This document shows positions 11,717-23,184 of a stretch of DNA of 64,000 bases, piece by piece. This DNA comes from Nematostella vectensis. Its lineage: Eukaryota; Cnidaria; Anthozoa; Actiniaria; Edwardsiidae. The translations under genes and the position numbers were made by a program. Where the stretch lies: contig NC_064044.1 of the NCBI RefSeq assembly GCF_932526225.1, forward strand, positions 8,110,801 to 8,174,800, written 5' to 3'. Numbering within the stretch: the first letter of the stretch is position 1; the number at the start of each line of letters is the position of its first letter. The notes under the pieces were generated by a model. It did no database searches, was not told where the DNA came from, and saw only the letters and a program-made list of their open reading frames with translations.

Positions 11717-12720
11717 CACATTGACCCCTGAACCGGCCTGTACCGGCTTTGGGAAGTACCCACAACCCAAAAAATTCATAAATTCAAAATAAACACAACA
11801 AGATGAAGATACTCAGGCATCAGTCTAAGGGATAAATGGTCTTGCAGATATGCATCCAACCAAGGTGTTGGCATCTACTCTTAAGCCAAATAATAGCACA
11901 GGTTCTTTGACAAATCTCAAATCGAACAAGGAGAGAAAAGCAGAATCACCCCTCTCAATAAAACGCTCAAAATACCACACAAGGGAGAGAGATCAGCAAA
12001 CACAGCTCAAGACACAAATAGATACCTTTATTCTGATCCTCCAGGTACATTTCCTTGGCCTCAAAACACAATGCCCATTCCTTGAAGGATTGTACAACCA
12101 CGAAAATATGTTTACGTATTGCAAAGCATTCTGGGAGATACAGGGGAAAATTCACGAGGGGAGGGCCAGTCAACACTCCTCTCCCCAAAGTCAGATGGTT
12201 TTTTATAAGTCTTTTCACCCCGAAGCCAAACGAATCAATTCCAGGCCATACAGACCCAGAATAGCAGTGTAAACAATTTTGGAATCAATTTGGTTTCAGA
12301 AAAGACAGCATTTAGGAGAGCTGTGGTGATTCATTAGAAAATTATTTTCTCATCCGGGCAAAGCCAAACAAGAAAAAATCATCATGAATCCACCTTTACT
12401 TTTAAATATCCATAAGCATAGCACTCAATTATGCCCCAAAAGACTTCATGATGTCCTGAGACACTCCCCTAATATGCTCATAGCTGTATTTTTTATGAAA
12501 AATACAAGCAACCATCAACTTGTGCTGGCTTCAGCACATCGACGAGGGATTAAAAGTGGGGACCGCAAAGCACTGTTGGAAAGCTTGGATACCGCTGACT
12601 AGGTGCAGCTGTGTTTGACTTTGACGGGCTGTATAAAACTCAGAATAGGGGGGGAGGTATCTGTTTTCAGTCTGTTTTTTGTAAATTCAGCTCCAAAAAA
12701 GCCAGGAGTCAATGGGTTAA
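11713..12720 (+). mobile_element. TTAA-flanked MITE-like element A, copy 3
   Basis: Third 1008-bp copy. The left linker is TAAA, as in copy 2; the right end is CAATGGGTTAA, followed directly by single-copy-looking DNA (AGTTGGCC). This is the right edge of the composite array. Excising 3484-12716 would rejoin ...ACAAAG to TTAAAGTTGG, which resembles the A-rich inverted-repeat arm and fits insertion at a TTAA inside that arm. Confidence 0.75.
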
Positions 12721-12847
12721 AGTTGGCCTATGGTTATCATAACCCGCGATACATGTTCAGCGGAGGTTCTTCGGTAAGTACTTCATGTAACCATACATTG
12801 TCGGAAACTGGGTCGAACAAAATGGCGGAATGACTAAGATCGTTTTT

Positions 12848-13124
12848 ACCTGCTAGCTTTTCCCTTATATCTCTCTTTACATTGGCCTGTTTATTCGCGA
12901 TCCGGTGTGTGCGCGGTGTTTTGTACCTGCTAGCTTTTCCCTTGTATCTTTCTTTACATTGGCCTGTTTATTCACGATTCGGTGTGTGCGCGGTGTTTTG
13001 TTCTTGATACAAAAACAACTCGGCTACGTGACACACACAGACGTGAATAGCCTGTATACAAACCTCTAAGACGCGAATTAACTACGATCAAAAAGTCACA
13101 GAAGAGAAAGCCCTGCTCGCAGGG
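12848..13124 (-). mobile_element. CCTGCTAGCAGG-ended MITE, copy with internal duplication
   Basis: The element ends in CCTGCTAGC at the left and CCCTGCTCGCAGGG at the right, and matches the element at 30218-30385 on the opposite strand (shared AACAGGCCAATGTAAAGA, GATACAAGGGAAAAGC, and TCGCGTCT-like stretch). In this copy a block of about 79 bp is tandemly duplicated (12848-12926 and 12927-13005). It has no coding capacity. Confidence 0.65.
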
Positions 13125-13218
13125 AAGATCGTTTTGCTCTCAAGGCAACTTCTTAACTTTAAGTATACTTTGAATTATTCGGTGCTCTGAAGTTTGTTTG
13201 GGAGTAACGGCCAAAAGT

Positions 13219-13297
13219 ATGGATACAAAAGTCCGGAAGTTACAAACAGATTTAAACATGGTCGAATTTGTCAATCGCTTTTTGCCAGCAAAACCAA
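13219..13297 (+). CDS. Candidate orphan first coding exon, unidentified
   Basis: An ATG in a reasonable context starts 26 codons (MDTKVRKLQTDLNMVEFVN and on) and runs into CCAA|GTAAGA, a good 5' splice site in phase 1. I found no phase-matched downstream exon with recognisable sequence up to 18140. It could be the first exon of a gene whose remainder was displaced by repeats, a gene with a very long intron, or a chance frame. Confidence 0.25.
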
Positions 13298-15185
13298 GTA
13301 AGAAAAATATTTAACTTACCTTTACTTAATTTGATATGCACCACTCGCCAAGATTATGGGCCAAAAAATGTGAGTAAAACAGTGATTTCAGAAGATTATT
13401 TAGGGTTAACTCTAGGATAAACACTAGGGTCCTAGGGACTAAACACTCGCTGTGACCCGATGATGTTCCTCTCAGTCATTTTTACTCTCCCAAGCCAGGG
13501 GAGGGGTATTCAACCTATGTTTGGGTATAGGGGTGCCGCTAAGGGTTATTGAGCTTAACCTCAAGTCCCTGTGAAATTGGTGGAAGCAATGCATCAGATA
13601 AGCAGTTAGGGGTTTCACATCCCTAACCCTAGCACCCTAGCACAGACTTGACTAACCACTACCCCCTCCCCCCTTCTAGAAAACATGCCATCCCCCCTCC
13701 TTCTCAGTCTTTAACATCTTTTGTGTAATCAAACTTTAATTTCAGCTATGTTTTTAAGTTCATTTTTGTAATTGTCTTACTAATGTGATAAAATGTCTAA
13801 TTCAAGAATACTTCACATTTGGAAAATCATGCAGCCTCACCTCACTATACTATCTAATAAATCTGTTGCATTCTTTAGGTTTCTTAATAGCACTAACAAG
13901 AATCATGGTTTCCTTTATAATTAAAGAAGAATAATCAGGGCAGATCTCTCTTAGTGGAAAAGGCCACAAAAAGGCAAAGGTCATAGAAGGCCAAGTTTTA
14001 GGCTGTGGCCTTGCTTGTGGTAATCATACTGCCAGCTTTACAGAATCTGCTCTTAATTATAAATAAAGAACACTTCACATTTGAAATATCATGCAATGAA
14101 GACTAACTACAATGCATGTATCAGTGTAAAGCCCGAGGGCAAGCAGTCAGGCAGAGCTGAGGCATTTGGGCATCTCTGTTTTGTATCCCCAGGAATTTTC
14201 ATGCCATTTGAACTCCTTTTCAGTCCCAAGAGAAGGCAATTTGGTAAAAAATTGATAATAAAAAAATGTAAAAAAAATTAAATGCCCCACATCAGCCCGA
14301 CCCCCTCACTCCAGCTTTACATTGATACATGCATATTGCCTAACAAGAACTATCAAAGAACGGTTTTGCATTTGAAATATAATGGAACTATTATCTAAAA
14401 ATATCTGTTTCAGCCTTTAAGTAAATTTAGATTATGTTAACAAGACTCTGAAGCAGATTACCAAACAATGGTAACTAATGCAAAATACCACTTGGGTTTT
14501 TAGTTGTTCAGCACAATTGTTTGACAAAGTTTTGACAAACCAGTTTGGTGCCACTCTCAGCACATGTTCTAGATTTCAGTATTACATACTCTGCTACATT
14601 TTTATACACATCTGTTGGACAAACATTTTTTTGATGATTTGCAAACCTCAAAGGGGTACTTCATGTCATAAGTAATGTTTACTTGTCAGAAAAAGAAAAG
14701 AATTTGACCCCTAAATTATGTCAAAAAGGGCTGTTAATATGCCATCTGTGATCTACAAAATTAAAAATCCCATAGAATACCTGCTATTCTAAAAGAAAAA
14801 CTGATCACGATTCCAACCTATTAAAGATACAACAATAGACTTAACAAAAGATGTCATAATACTAAAAGAATTGAAAACTGACACATCTTTTAAACTACTG
14901 TACAAAACTGTATTAAAAATAATGGCCAAAGTTACTTAAAGATCCATCAAATGACAAAAGGCATTACACTTATGGTTGGCAAGGAAGGCTATTCCAATAG
15001 TGGAGCAGTCTCCAGAACAAAAGTAGAACTCACTGCTGTCTCCATCCTTCAAATTATTTGTTGCAATTTCGGGATCATATAGCTGGTACTGAGAGCCCTG
15101 AATGTTAGCAACATTAGTTGCTCGTTGGACATAATGTATGTGAAATGAGATAATGTATGACACAATGTATGTGAAATGAGATACA

Positions 15186-15480
15186 TGGGAAAAGAGGTAG
15201 CCCACAGGTAGCCCAGGCAATGGTTTTGAAGCTTGTTCGTAGCTTGGAATCGGCTGTTATTCTTAGAGGTAAAACGAGTGGATTGAAGTCGCGATTTTTT
15301 GTGAAACATTGCCAATAAAATTGCCTTAAAACTTAGAACATGCCTTGTTGTTGTCATATTTATGTGTAATGTACGATTTTGGGGGGTTTTCGTAACGGAA
15401 TATATGACTTCTCTCCCCCTACTAAGGAAAGAGACAAGGTTGGAGGCGCCATTTTCGGTAGCACTCAAATACCGTCGAAA
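15186..15480 (+). mobile_element. Diverged/partial copy of the CAGGTAGCCCAGGC MITE
   Basis: From about 15196 the sequence CACAGGTAGCCCAGGCAATG, GAAGCTTGTTCGTAGCTTGG, GGCTGTTATTCTTAGAGGTA follows the left half of the MITE at 26718-26960, and the internal ACGATTTTGGGGGGTTTTC block also matches. The right terminal repeat is not recognisable, so this copy is longer, diverged and probably truncated. Confidence 0.6.
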
Positions 15481-15904
15481 TTCGCGAGAAAAATACAACA
15501 AACGAAATATTTTTATCTCGCAGACCTATGCCAGGGTACACTTACATTTGATATGTGGCAAAACATCCGTGCTAAATCATTTTTCCTGGCCGCTAGCCAT
15601 TTTTTAAAACGAGTAAGCAGCCATTTGAATCCTTGACCGCCGCCGTTGGACAATTAGGTACGCTCGGCTGAACACGGAGAGAAGCAAACTATTACACAGG
15701 CAGCCCAAGGCTACTGTCAGTGGTTTATAAAGGAATGTATGGGGGAATTTATATGTTAGCGAAAAATACTTTATCGTGAAAAATAAAACTTTAGACCATG
15801 TAATATTGTGTTTGAGTCTTCCTTTATTTCAATTTTGCCGATAGAATGTCATTAGAGCGAGTTTGAAGCCCGCCAAGAATTGTGTTCTCTAGAGAGAAAC
15901 AATT

Positions 15905-16313
15905 GCAGGGCTTCCAGTAAAGGAGGAAAAAAAACTAGCTGCACGGCTGTCTCCAATTTTCTTTTTGCCATTAATCCAAAATAAAAAATGCTTTGACTTT
16001 AAAAATCTCCCACCGTTATTTAGAACCGTCAAACGATGGCTTCGAGCTTGAAAATATCCGCAAAACGCGACATGTGAATGCTCGGCACATATTGAACGAT
16101 GCATGAAATGTCGAACTCCACCCTTCATACAGGTTCATACTGTACCGAGCAATTTGCGGGCCGCTTGTTGCACAGCTTTTCAGGCTAAAAATCGTCGCTT
16201 GGCTGTTCTAAATAATCGTGGAAGTGTTTTAAAGCCAGAAGCTTGTTATTTAGGCTAGAAATCGAGAAAACTGGAGACAGCCGTGCAGCTAGTTTTTTTT
16301 CCTCCTTTACCTA
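15905..16313. mobile_element. Fold-back (long inverted repeat) element ~410 bp
   Basis: GTAAAGGAGGAAAAAAAACT at about 15917 reappears inverted at about 16292-16311, and the match runs inward through AGCTGCACGGCTGTCTCCA and continues more diverged (TTATTTAGAACCGTCAA against TTATTTAGAACAGCCAA) for about 150 bp per arm. This is a fold-back or long-TIR MITE without coding capacity. The 79-residue frame here is incidental. Confidence 0.75.
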
Positions 16314-18149
16314 GACACAGCGTTAAAAATAGTTCATTAGCGCGCACATGAAATTATTTCCTCCATGAAAAGCACATGGCCGTTGGCAAATGGCCGTTAC
16401 ACTGAGGGTGTCTACAAAACGAAGACCTAAAACCTAATAACCAAAACCTGTGACCCTAAAAGCTACGACCCCAAAAGCTATGACCCCCAAAAATTTTAGT
16501 TATTATTTAATCTACCGTGTTTCCCAAATGGCTACACAGTGCGAAAGTTTCATATGGAATCATACCTAATGAGGTAATTCAGCGAATTACAACACTTGGT
16601 TTATGTATATGTTGAATATACTAAATTGGTGTGTTATTTCTGTAGTTCATGACACATCTTACCTATACAACTATTTTGTGTAACTATTCAATACCAAAGG
16701 CAATTTGCCTAACCATGCAGTTTATTTTTCCATCATTGTGAAAGCATTTACAAAATATGAAATAATAAGGGAACAGGGCCCCATACCCCTAACTTTCCTG
16801 CTTGGAATTGGGAGTTCCATCTAATATTAGGAAAAATGCAAATAATAAAATCAAAATGATTTGATGCATCCTTGAAAATACAAACTAACATCCCCATTGC
16901 TCTTATGATCTGGATTAGCCTCCACATCTTACTTTCTCCTTGAGACTGCCTCCACTACAATACCAATTGACCAGGACATATTTTGTCTTGTAATGCACTG
17001 TCATCAGTGTTGGTTCATATATGATAACAATGTTAGGATGACTATAGGCATGCTGCCTAATCAACTCAAACAACAAGTAGTTTTTATTAATGGTTTCATT
17101 CTTTTATTTACACTGGATTACAGTATATTTGGTGAAACATTTTCAGGTACAGTGGTTACATCATTACTCACATTCTTTTCTATTGTGTTTCTATTGTAAA
17201 CTGCATAGATTAGTCTGTGCATGTAAAGCATACTTGATCATGCCTAATCCAGGTATTTACAATAAACAAATATTAACAGGTGTACTGGTAGTGGAGAGCT
17301 GGTAGTAGTAGGAGAAGTGGTTTGAGGAGATGCAAGCTCGGAAGTTGGGCCCCAAACTTTGTGCACTTGGATAGGTCTATAATTGAAATAGGTCAAAGGT
17401 AAAGTGACAAAAAAGGAAGAAAAGCAATTATTATATTCGCTTTATTTACAACACATCATCTTAGTGCAACAATCAATGTTTTTACAGGCATTAGCTTTTT
17501 CTATTTTTAGAAGATTTTATGCATTGCCTAACAAAACTTGAATGCCATTTTTTTCACGGGGAAGCGGAATGGTTTTTATGAATACCATACGAGAAAATCG
17601 ATGCAACTTTGGTAAAGATTGAGTAAAAGCACGTCATAAGCGGATAAGTCTTTGACAAGTGTACAACTCTTGGCCAAAAAGCAAAAAACTTCTCCTTGGA
17701 CTTAGAAGCGAAATACGAGCGACACAAATGAAGTTGTGCGCTCGTTTGTCTACATTCACGTCGTCGGTTATCTAAAACCCGTAAGAGATTGAAATAAGAA
17801 AGTGAGAAGGACCTTCTCGTTTCTCTTATTTTTCGACAATTTTGAGGATTTATTGACAAAAGAAAGCCACAAACATGCCTAAGTCCGAATGGGGAAACTT
17901 TAGCACTCGCGTAAAAGGGGGAGAAAATTCATTCTATATACGATTGAGATATGTATTTTCTGCTGTAAAACATTGTACTTTTTATGCTACAGATACCGTA
18001 CTGTAGCTCGACTCATTTTCTGGGTTGTCGGGAGCTCTGTGAGACACGTCTGCACGCTTTGAAGTCTAGACTCAACTGATTTGATTGAAGGATTTTTCGG
18101 AGCTTTCCTAGTGAGCTAGCTCCCTTTTATAGTGCGCGTGCGTGTTTAA
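16314..18149. other. Intergenic AT-rich DNA, no gene recognised
   Basis: At about 16420-16500 there is a short degenerate run of GACCTAAAA/GACCCCAAAAGCTA units. Open frames at 16993-17305 (+) and 17554-17859 (-) have no motifs I recognise and lack convincing splice signals. Confidence 0.45.
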
Positions 18150-18538
18150 CTTTTTTTCCAACTTTTTCTTCATATAGATTTTTATTATTAAAGTTTTTTT
18201 TTCAACCTTTTTTCTCTTATTTAACTTTTTTTTCTCAAATATTTTTTTCAACTTATTTTTTTTTTCAACTTTATTTTTTCTTATAGATTTTTTAAACTTT
18301 TTTTCTTACTAGAAGTTTTTAATTTTTATTTTTTTTCTTACATGAATTTTCAAGTAAGTCAGTTTTTTTCTAATTTGTCTAATCTTTTTCGCATTTTCAT
18401 TTAGTTTCATTTATTTTTTTCCTTAGATTTTTACTTCTTGAATATTTTTTCTCCGATTTTTTAGAATCTCTTAATTGTTTTTTCTCTGATTTTTTTTTTC
18501 ATGTTTGAGAAATGCTATGATAACGATGGGCCACCATA
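18150..18538 (-). repeat. T-rich arm of the ~400-bp long inverted repeat (right)
   Basis: Reverse complement of the left arm at 3088-3483, ending GATGGGCCACCATA. The order of the interruptions in the homopolymer-like sequence is preserved. The two arms face each other across about 14.7 kb. Confidence 0.8.
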
Positions 18539-18936
18539 CTATGACATCTAAAATGGCGGACTCGCTCGGTTGGTGAGCGGTACATACTGAATGCTTCCAT
18601 CTCAGGGTTGACAATGTTTTCATTCACAACTGTCGTGTATAGTGTAAATAGTTAACTAACCACAGAAAGGACTGTTTGTTTTTGTTCTGTCTCGTAATTG
18701 ATTATTCATTTATAGCCCTCGACTGTAATTGGTTCTCTTGTGTTTTTGTTTTTTCTTAGTTACTTTGGAATGTTTTAGATTAGAGTCAGGAGTGTGGAGT
18801 CGATCAAAGTTTATACACGGAGTAAATATTCGGAGTTTTTTTTAAGAGGTTTTCTAAGGAGTTTTTTGGAGTTTATCTAAGAGTTTTCAGGAGGACTTGG
18901 AGAGACATCAGGCGTAAATTATGAATTTATTTTGGA

Positions 18937-19053
18937 TGTTACTAAAACGGGGAGCGGGGAAAAGGGATCTGGGAACGAGTGATCAGCGGTAGGGCACAGC
19001 GTTTTAGCAACCTCACGTGCGTCTCTTTGGCTCTTCTCTCGTTAAAATGGGTT
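18937..19053 (+). repeat. Inverted flank repeat, left copy
   Basis: GGATGTTACTAAAACG through GGGATCTGGGAACGAGTGAT, AGCGGTAGGGCACAGCG and ACGAGAGAAGAGCCAAAGAG (read on the opposite strand) is found inverted at 22733-22853. At its inner edge ATGGGTT|GTAAGT resembles a short exon end with a splice donor. Confidence 0.8.
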
Positions 19054-19112
19054 GTAAGTAAAATCTCTGACTCTGTTTCTAAGAATTATGAATAATTCAT
19101 GCGCCCATTGAA

Positions 19113-19848
19113 TCGAATCTAATATGTTTCTCTTATTTTAGATGTGATAGAGATCAAGTCAAGTGAAAGGTATGTTGAAAGGGATAATATGATAACAGTT
19201 TGCTTGGGTAGTTTAATGCGAGCTAAAATCGCAATAGTAAACTTGAAAAGAGATTTATGGAAACATATTTTGAATCCGTGGATATTTTTGCAATCCTACA
19301 TTTGCCATGACTTCAAATTCTCATCCCATAGTGATGAAAAGCACTGTTACAAATTTGAGGTGCTATGAAAGCTGCTGTTTTCCTTTTACAAGTTCAACAA
19401 TGTCTGAGCTTGAGTCCAAGTCTGAGCTTGAGCTGTAATAAAGTGTACAGAGGAACAAATAAGAAGGGCCAGAAAAGTAATAACATTTTGCAATTGTCTA
19501 ATTTAGTAAACATTCAACTTGATGTTAGAGGAAAGAAGGGTTATGGTCACGGAAAACAGCAGCTTTCAACATCAATAATCATAAAAATACTGAAAATAGC
19601 TCCTCAAATTTGTAAAGAGTGCTTTTCATCACTATGGGATGAGAATTTGAAGTCATGGCAATGTAGGATTGCAAAAATATCCACGGATTCAAAATCTGTT
19701 TCCATAAATCTCTTTTCAAGTTTACCATTGCGATTTTAGCTCGCACTAAACTACCCAAGCAAACTGTTATCATATTATCCCTTTCAACATACCTTTCACT
19801 TGACTTGATCTCTATCACATCTAAAATAAGAGAAACGTATTAGATTCT
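19113..19848. mobile_element. Hairpin element with ~240-295 bp arms
   Basis: The left arm (about 19113-19385) and right arm (about 19552-19848) are near-identical inverted copies around a loop of about 165 bp. As a result the same peptide frame (MIEIKSSERYVERDNMITVC...) reads outward-in from both ends, at 19144 (+) and 19818 (-). Each arm contains TCTCTTATTTTAG|ATGTG, which looks like a 3' splice site. The conserved frame could be a captured exon, but I do not recognise it. Confidence 0.75.
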
Positions 19849-19849
19849 A

Positions 19850-22515
19850 TTCTTGGATATATGCTCTCTGACAAAGACCAAGAAAAGAGTAAAGGCGCTT
19901 GTTGCTTTAGAGGCTGACCTGTACGCTGCTGATATAGATGTATGCGTTATATCGGAAACCCATCTCAAGACCGGAATCCCGGACGCTATTGTATCAATAC
20001 CGAACTATTGTGTGTACAGAAGAGATAGAGTTTGGCTGGGAGCGGATGTAAGATCTAAAGGCGACGTGGCAATTTATGTCAGAGACACTATGAGTGTGAT
20101 TGAGATAAAGAGATCGGAGGCCTATGAATGTTTATGTGTGACTCTCGATCTTTCATCAAAGCACAAAATGTTGGTTTGCGGACTGTACCATCCACATAAA
20201 CCCCGCTACAAGGACAAAGATCTGATTGGGTTTCTGGCGTAACTGTTCGATGGCTTCCTTGACTCAACACCTGAGGGAACCGTTGTCTTGGGAGGAGACC
20301 TAAACAAACTCGACCTTAGCGAAGTTAATCGACAAACGGGTCTGATCCCACTTGTCGACTTTCCAACAAGAGGCGATCCTAAGTTGGACAATTGTTTAAC
20401 CAACGCTCCGCATTTATTCGCTAAGAGCTACCCAACCACGGCACAGATTAAAACTGACCATTTGGGTTTTATTGTTCCTGCCGCGAAAAAGTTAAAACCC
20501 ATTCGAACCAGACTGGCCTTTAGGGACTGTCGGCAACAACACAAAGACGCCCTTTACAAAAGGCTTGTTGATTTTGACTGGTCCCCTCTCAGGGAGCTTT
20601 CCAGCATTGATGATATCACTAACACCTTCCAGTCGACCCTACACCTGTTAATGGATGAATGCCTCCCTTTGAAATCCATCACAATGTCTTCACGCGACCC
20701 ACCTTGGCTAACACCTTTGGTCAAAGTACTTCTACGGAAGAAGCGGCGATTACAATGCAGAGGCAAGGCAGAGCGCGTCCGAGAAATCAGTAACAAAATT
20801 GGCAGTTTGGTGTCCGGATATAGACGCAATCTCAGCGCTGGAGAAGTAATCGGATCGGCCAAGTGGTGGAGAAGGGTGGACTGCCTTAGTCAACGGAAAA
20901 GTCAATCTCCATGTCAGTTAAGCGTACAAGCGCAAGAGCTGAACAAGTATTTCAAGGATCTGTGTTGGGACTAGGAGTATAGCAAGCCTCCCCCTGTACC
21001 AATTGACAATGAGTGTGATGTTCCCCAACTGACGGAAGTCCAAACATGGAAAGCCCTAACATCGTGCAGGAAAACAGCCTCTGGCCCGGACGGCATCCCA
21101 TTTTGGATGTGGAAAGAAAACGCGGAAGCTCTTACTCCCATAGTATCTGCAATTTGGAATCTCTACGGACGCAGACATGGCCCAGGGAATGGAAAAGATC
21201 CAACATAAGTCCTCTCCCTAAAGTTGACGTACCACTCGAGAACTCTGACTTTCGAGGTATCAATATCACCCTGGTTGTGTCCCGGATCTTTGAAAGAACG
21301 GTGTATAATGTTTTCAACAAATCTGCGGTTGAGGGACACATATAGTCAGCCCAATTTGCTTATCGTTCGGAGGGCAGCTGCACGGAGGCCCTTCTGCGCA
21401 TACAGCACTTCCAACTTCAGGCTTTGGACAACCCGAGCAACATTGCTGTTCGTCTTTTCTCGATGGATTTCTCAAAAGCCTTCGACAGCGTAAAGCACAA
21501 GATCCTGGCTGACAAGCTTAAAGGCGTGGCCACTAAACAAATACATAATCAACTGGTACTTGAGCTTCCTCGAGGGACGACAACAGAGGGTGTGCACCAA
21601 AGGAGTCACCACAGACTGGGAGATCGTTAATCAAGGGACCACGCAAGGGGGTGTCTCCGGACCTTACCTTTTTGTCATGTTTCTGAGTGATCTTGACATA
21701 CAAGACGAGGGGGTCCAGATCACAAAGTATGCGGACGATTGCTCGATCCAGGTGGCTGTGAGCAATAATGTAGATAGCTCAGTTAATGTAATAAACCATT
21801 TTCTTAAATGGACAGATAAAAACAAGATGAGCTGTAACCCCAAGAAATGCCGTGAAATTGTATTTTATAAGAAGGGGGCGAAATTCGACCCAGCCCCTGT
21901 AAGTAATATTCCTAGAGTGAATGAACTCAAACTACTAGGAATAACGCTGCAAACTAATTCCAAATTTTCCCTTCACATTAACATGAAATTGAAGGAGGCA
22001 AATGCTTGTCTATATGTTATCAGATCCCTGAGAAAGGAAGGATACCAACAGGCAGAAGTAGATCACCTTTTTATGAGTATTGTTGTACCTAAACTAACCT
22101 ATGGCTTGGCAGTTTATGCGGCTAGCCATTCAGAGTTAAAAACCATTCAGAGATTTTTAGATAGGTGCAAAAAAAGGAGGTATATCTCTTAAGTCAATAT
22201 CATGGATCTACTTCAGAAAACGGACACTTAGATCTTCAACAAAATCAAAGGTAACAGCAACCACCCTCTAAGGGATATTGCTCCTGTTGTTATATCAACT
22301 AACTACAATCTTCGTAATAAGAAGCTCACCAAGCCCCGTGTTAACACTGATAGATTTCTCAACGCCTTCGCAAATCGGCTTGCACTCAGATATAATCTAG
22401 CCTTAGCAAGTGAGCCTTAAAGTTGTAACTGCAGGTTGTCTGTTTTTGTATTTCTGTATTTGTAAAGTAGTGTGTAAAGTAGAGCGCTCCTAGAAATGTA
22501 TTTTTTTCTAGTAAG
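19850..22515 (+). pseudogene. CR1/L2-like non-LTR retrotransposon (APE + RT), decayed
   Basis: The forward strand encodes an apurinic endonuclease domain lacking its first residues (SETHL, about 19955; VLGGDLN, about 20288; TDHLGF near its end), followed by reverse transcriptase: [11 protein letters not shown] (about 21070), [34 protein letters not shown], the catalytic KYADD (about 21727) and a thumb/C-terminal region ending near ALRYNLALASEP. There is no RNase H. The reading frame is broken by stops at about 20240, 20972 and 21343 and by frameshifts near 21170, 21560 and 22180, so it is dead. The 5' end stops at the hairpin element, probably a 5' truncation. The 3' end reads AATAAAG and passes into an (ATT)n tail, as is usual for CR1/L2-type LINEs. 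Confidence 0.9.
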
Positions 22516-22522
22516 AATAAAG

Positions 22523-22579
<57 letters not shown>

Positions 22580-22685
22580 GTTATTATTGTTATTGTTATT
22601 GTTATTGTTATCGTTATCGTTATTGTTATTGTTATTATTATTATTGTTATTGTTATTGTTATTGTTATCGTTATTGTTATTGTTA

Positions 22686-22731
<46 letters not shown>

Positions 22732-22732
22732 C
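22516..22732. repeat. (ATT)n/(GTTATT)n microsatellite, LINE tail
   Basis: About 215 bp of ATT repeats with internal GTT and CGTT variants. It directly follows the LINE 3' end and probably grew from its short tail repeat. Low-complexity open frames (poly-Ile, poly-Asn, poly-Leu) across it are not genes. Confidence 0.95.
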
Positions 22733-22853
22733 CATTTTAACGAGAGAAGAGCCAAAGAGACGCACGTGAGGTTGCTACATCGCTGTGCCCTACCGCTGAT
22801 CACTCGTTCCCAGATCCCTGTTCCCCGCTCCCCGTTCCTCGTTTTAGTAACAT
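22733..22853 (-). repeat. Inverted flank repeat, right copy
   Basis: Inverted match to 18937-19053 over about 120 bp, starting immediately after the microsatellite (CCATTTTAACGAGAGAAGAG) and ending GTTTTAGTAACATCCATA. The two copies bracket the hairpin element and the LINE. Confidence 0.8.
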
Positions 22854-23184
22854 CCATATATTTTAGTCATGATTTTACAATCTTTGTATATCTGTTAGAT
22901 AGGTTGATTTATCAAATCCCTTGTATTATCGTTTTAGGCGTGGATCATACACAAGAATAAAATCGAATCAAACTCCGGTGCATGTAGTGTATATCACTGG
23001 TTAAACTGGCGAACTAAAGGACCTCTACACCCGGTGTCGTCAGCGCTCCTGAGGAACGCGACAACAACATTATCAACCGAAGTCATGAAATAACCATATA
23101 AAACCAAATTCTCATATTTTATTTACCAGATTCGATAAAAAAAATAGAAAAAACAGTGAAGGATTTTGGCAAATGAGCCGATGG
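22854..23184. other. Spacer, nothing firmly recognised
   Basis: No open frame of interest. The stretch near 22970-23060 (CCGGTGTCGTCAGCGCTCC) has the look of a repeat end, but I cannot assign it. A TTTTATTT near 23112-23120 could serve as a reverse-strand poly(A) signal for the Lys/Pro-rich gene. Confidence 0.35.

Larger units (their letters stand above)
12721..15185. other. Intergenic DNA with scattered MITE debris
   Basis: Apart from the MITE at 12848-13124 and the weak exon candidate at 13219-13297, I see no gene. Composition is AT-rich. Open frames such as those at 14081-14281, 14478-14675 and 14936-15501 have no recognisable motifs or coherent splice chains. A TGTATGTGAAATGAGATA direct duplication occurs near 15135-15182. 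Confidence 0.45.

Noticed and set aside
15049-15501. 150-codon reverse ORF
   Set aside because: Overlaps MITE-derived sequence, no motif, no splice context.
3088-18538. Maverick/Polinton giant transposon
   Set aside because: Size and inverted ends would fit, but no polymerase B, integrase, ATPase or capsid-like ORF lies inside; the interior is MITEs and debris.
22417-22960. Poly-Asn, poly-Ile and poly-Leu ORFs
   Set aside because: Translations of the (ATT)n microsatellite at the LINE tail.
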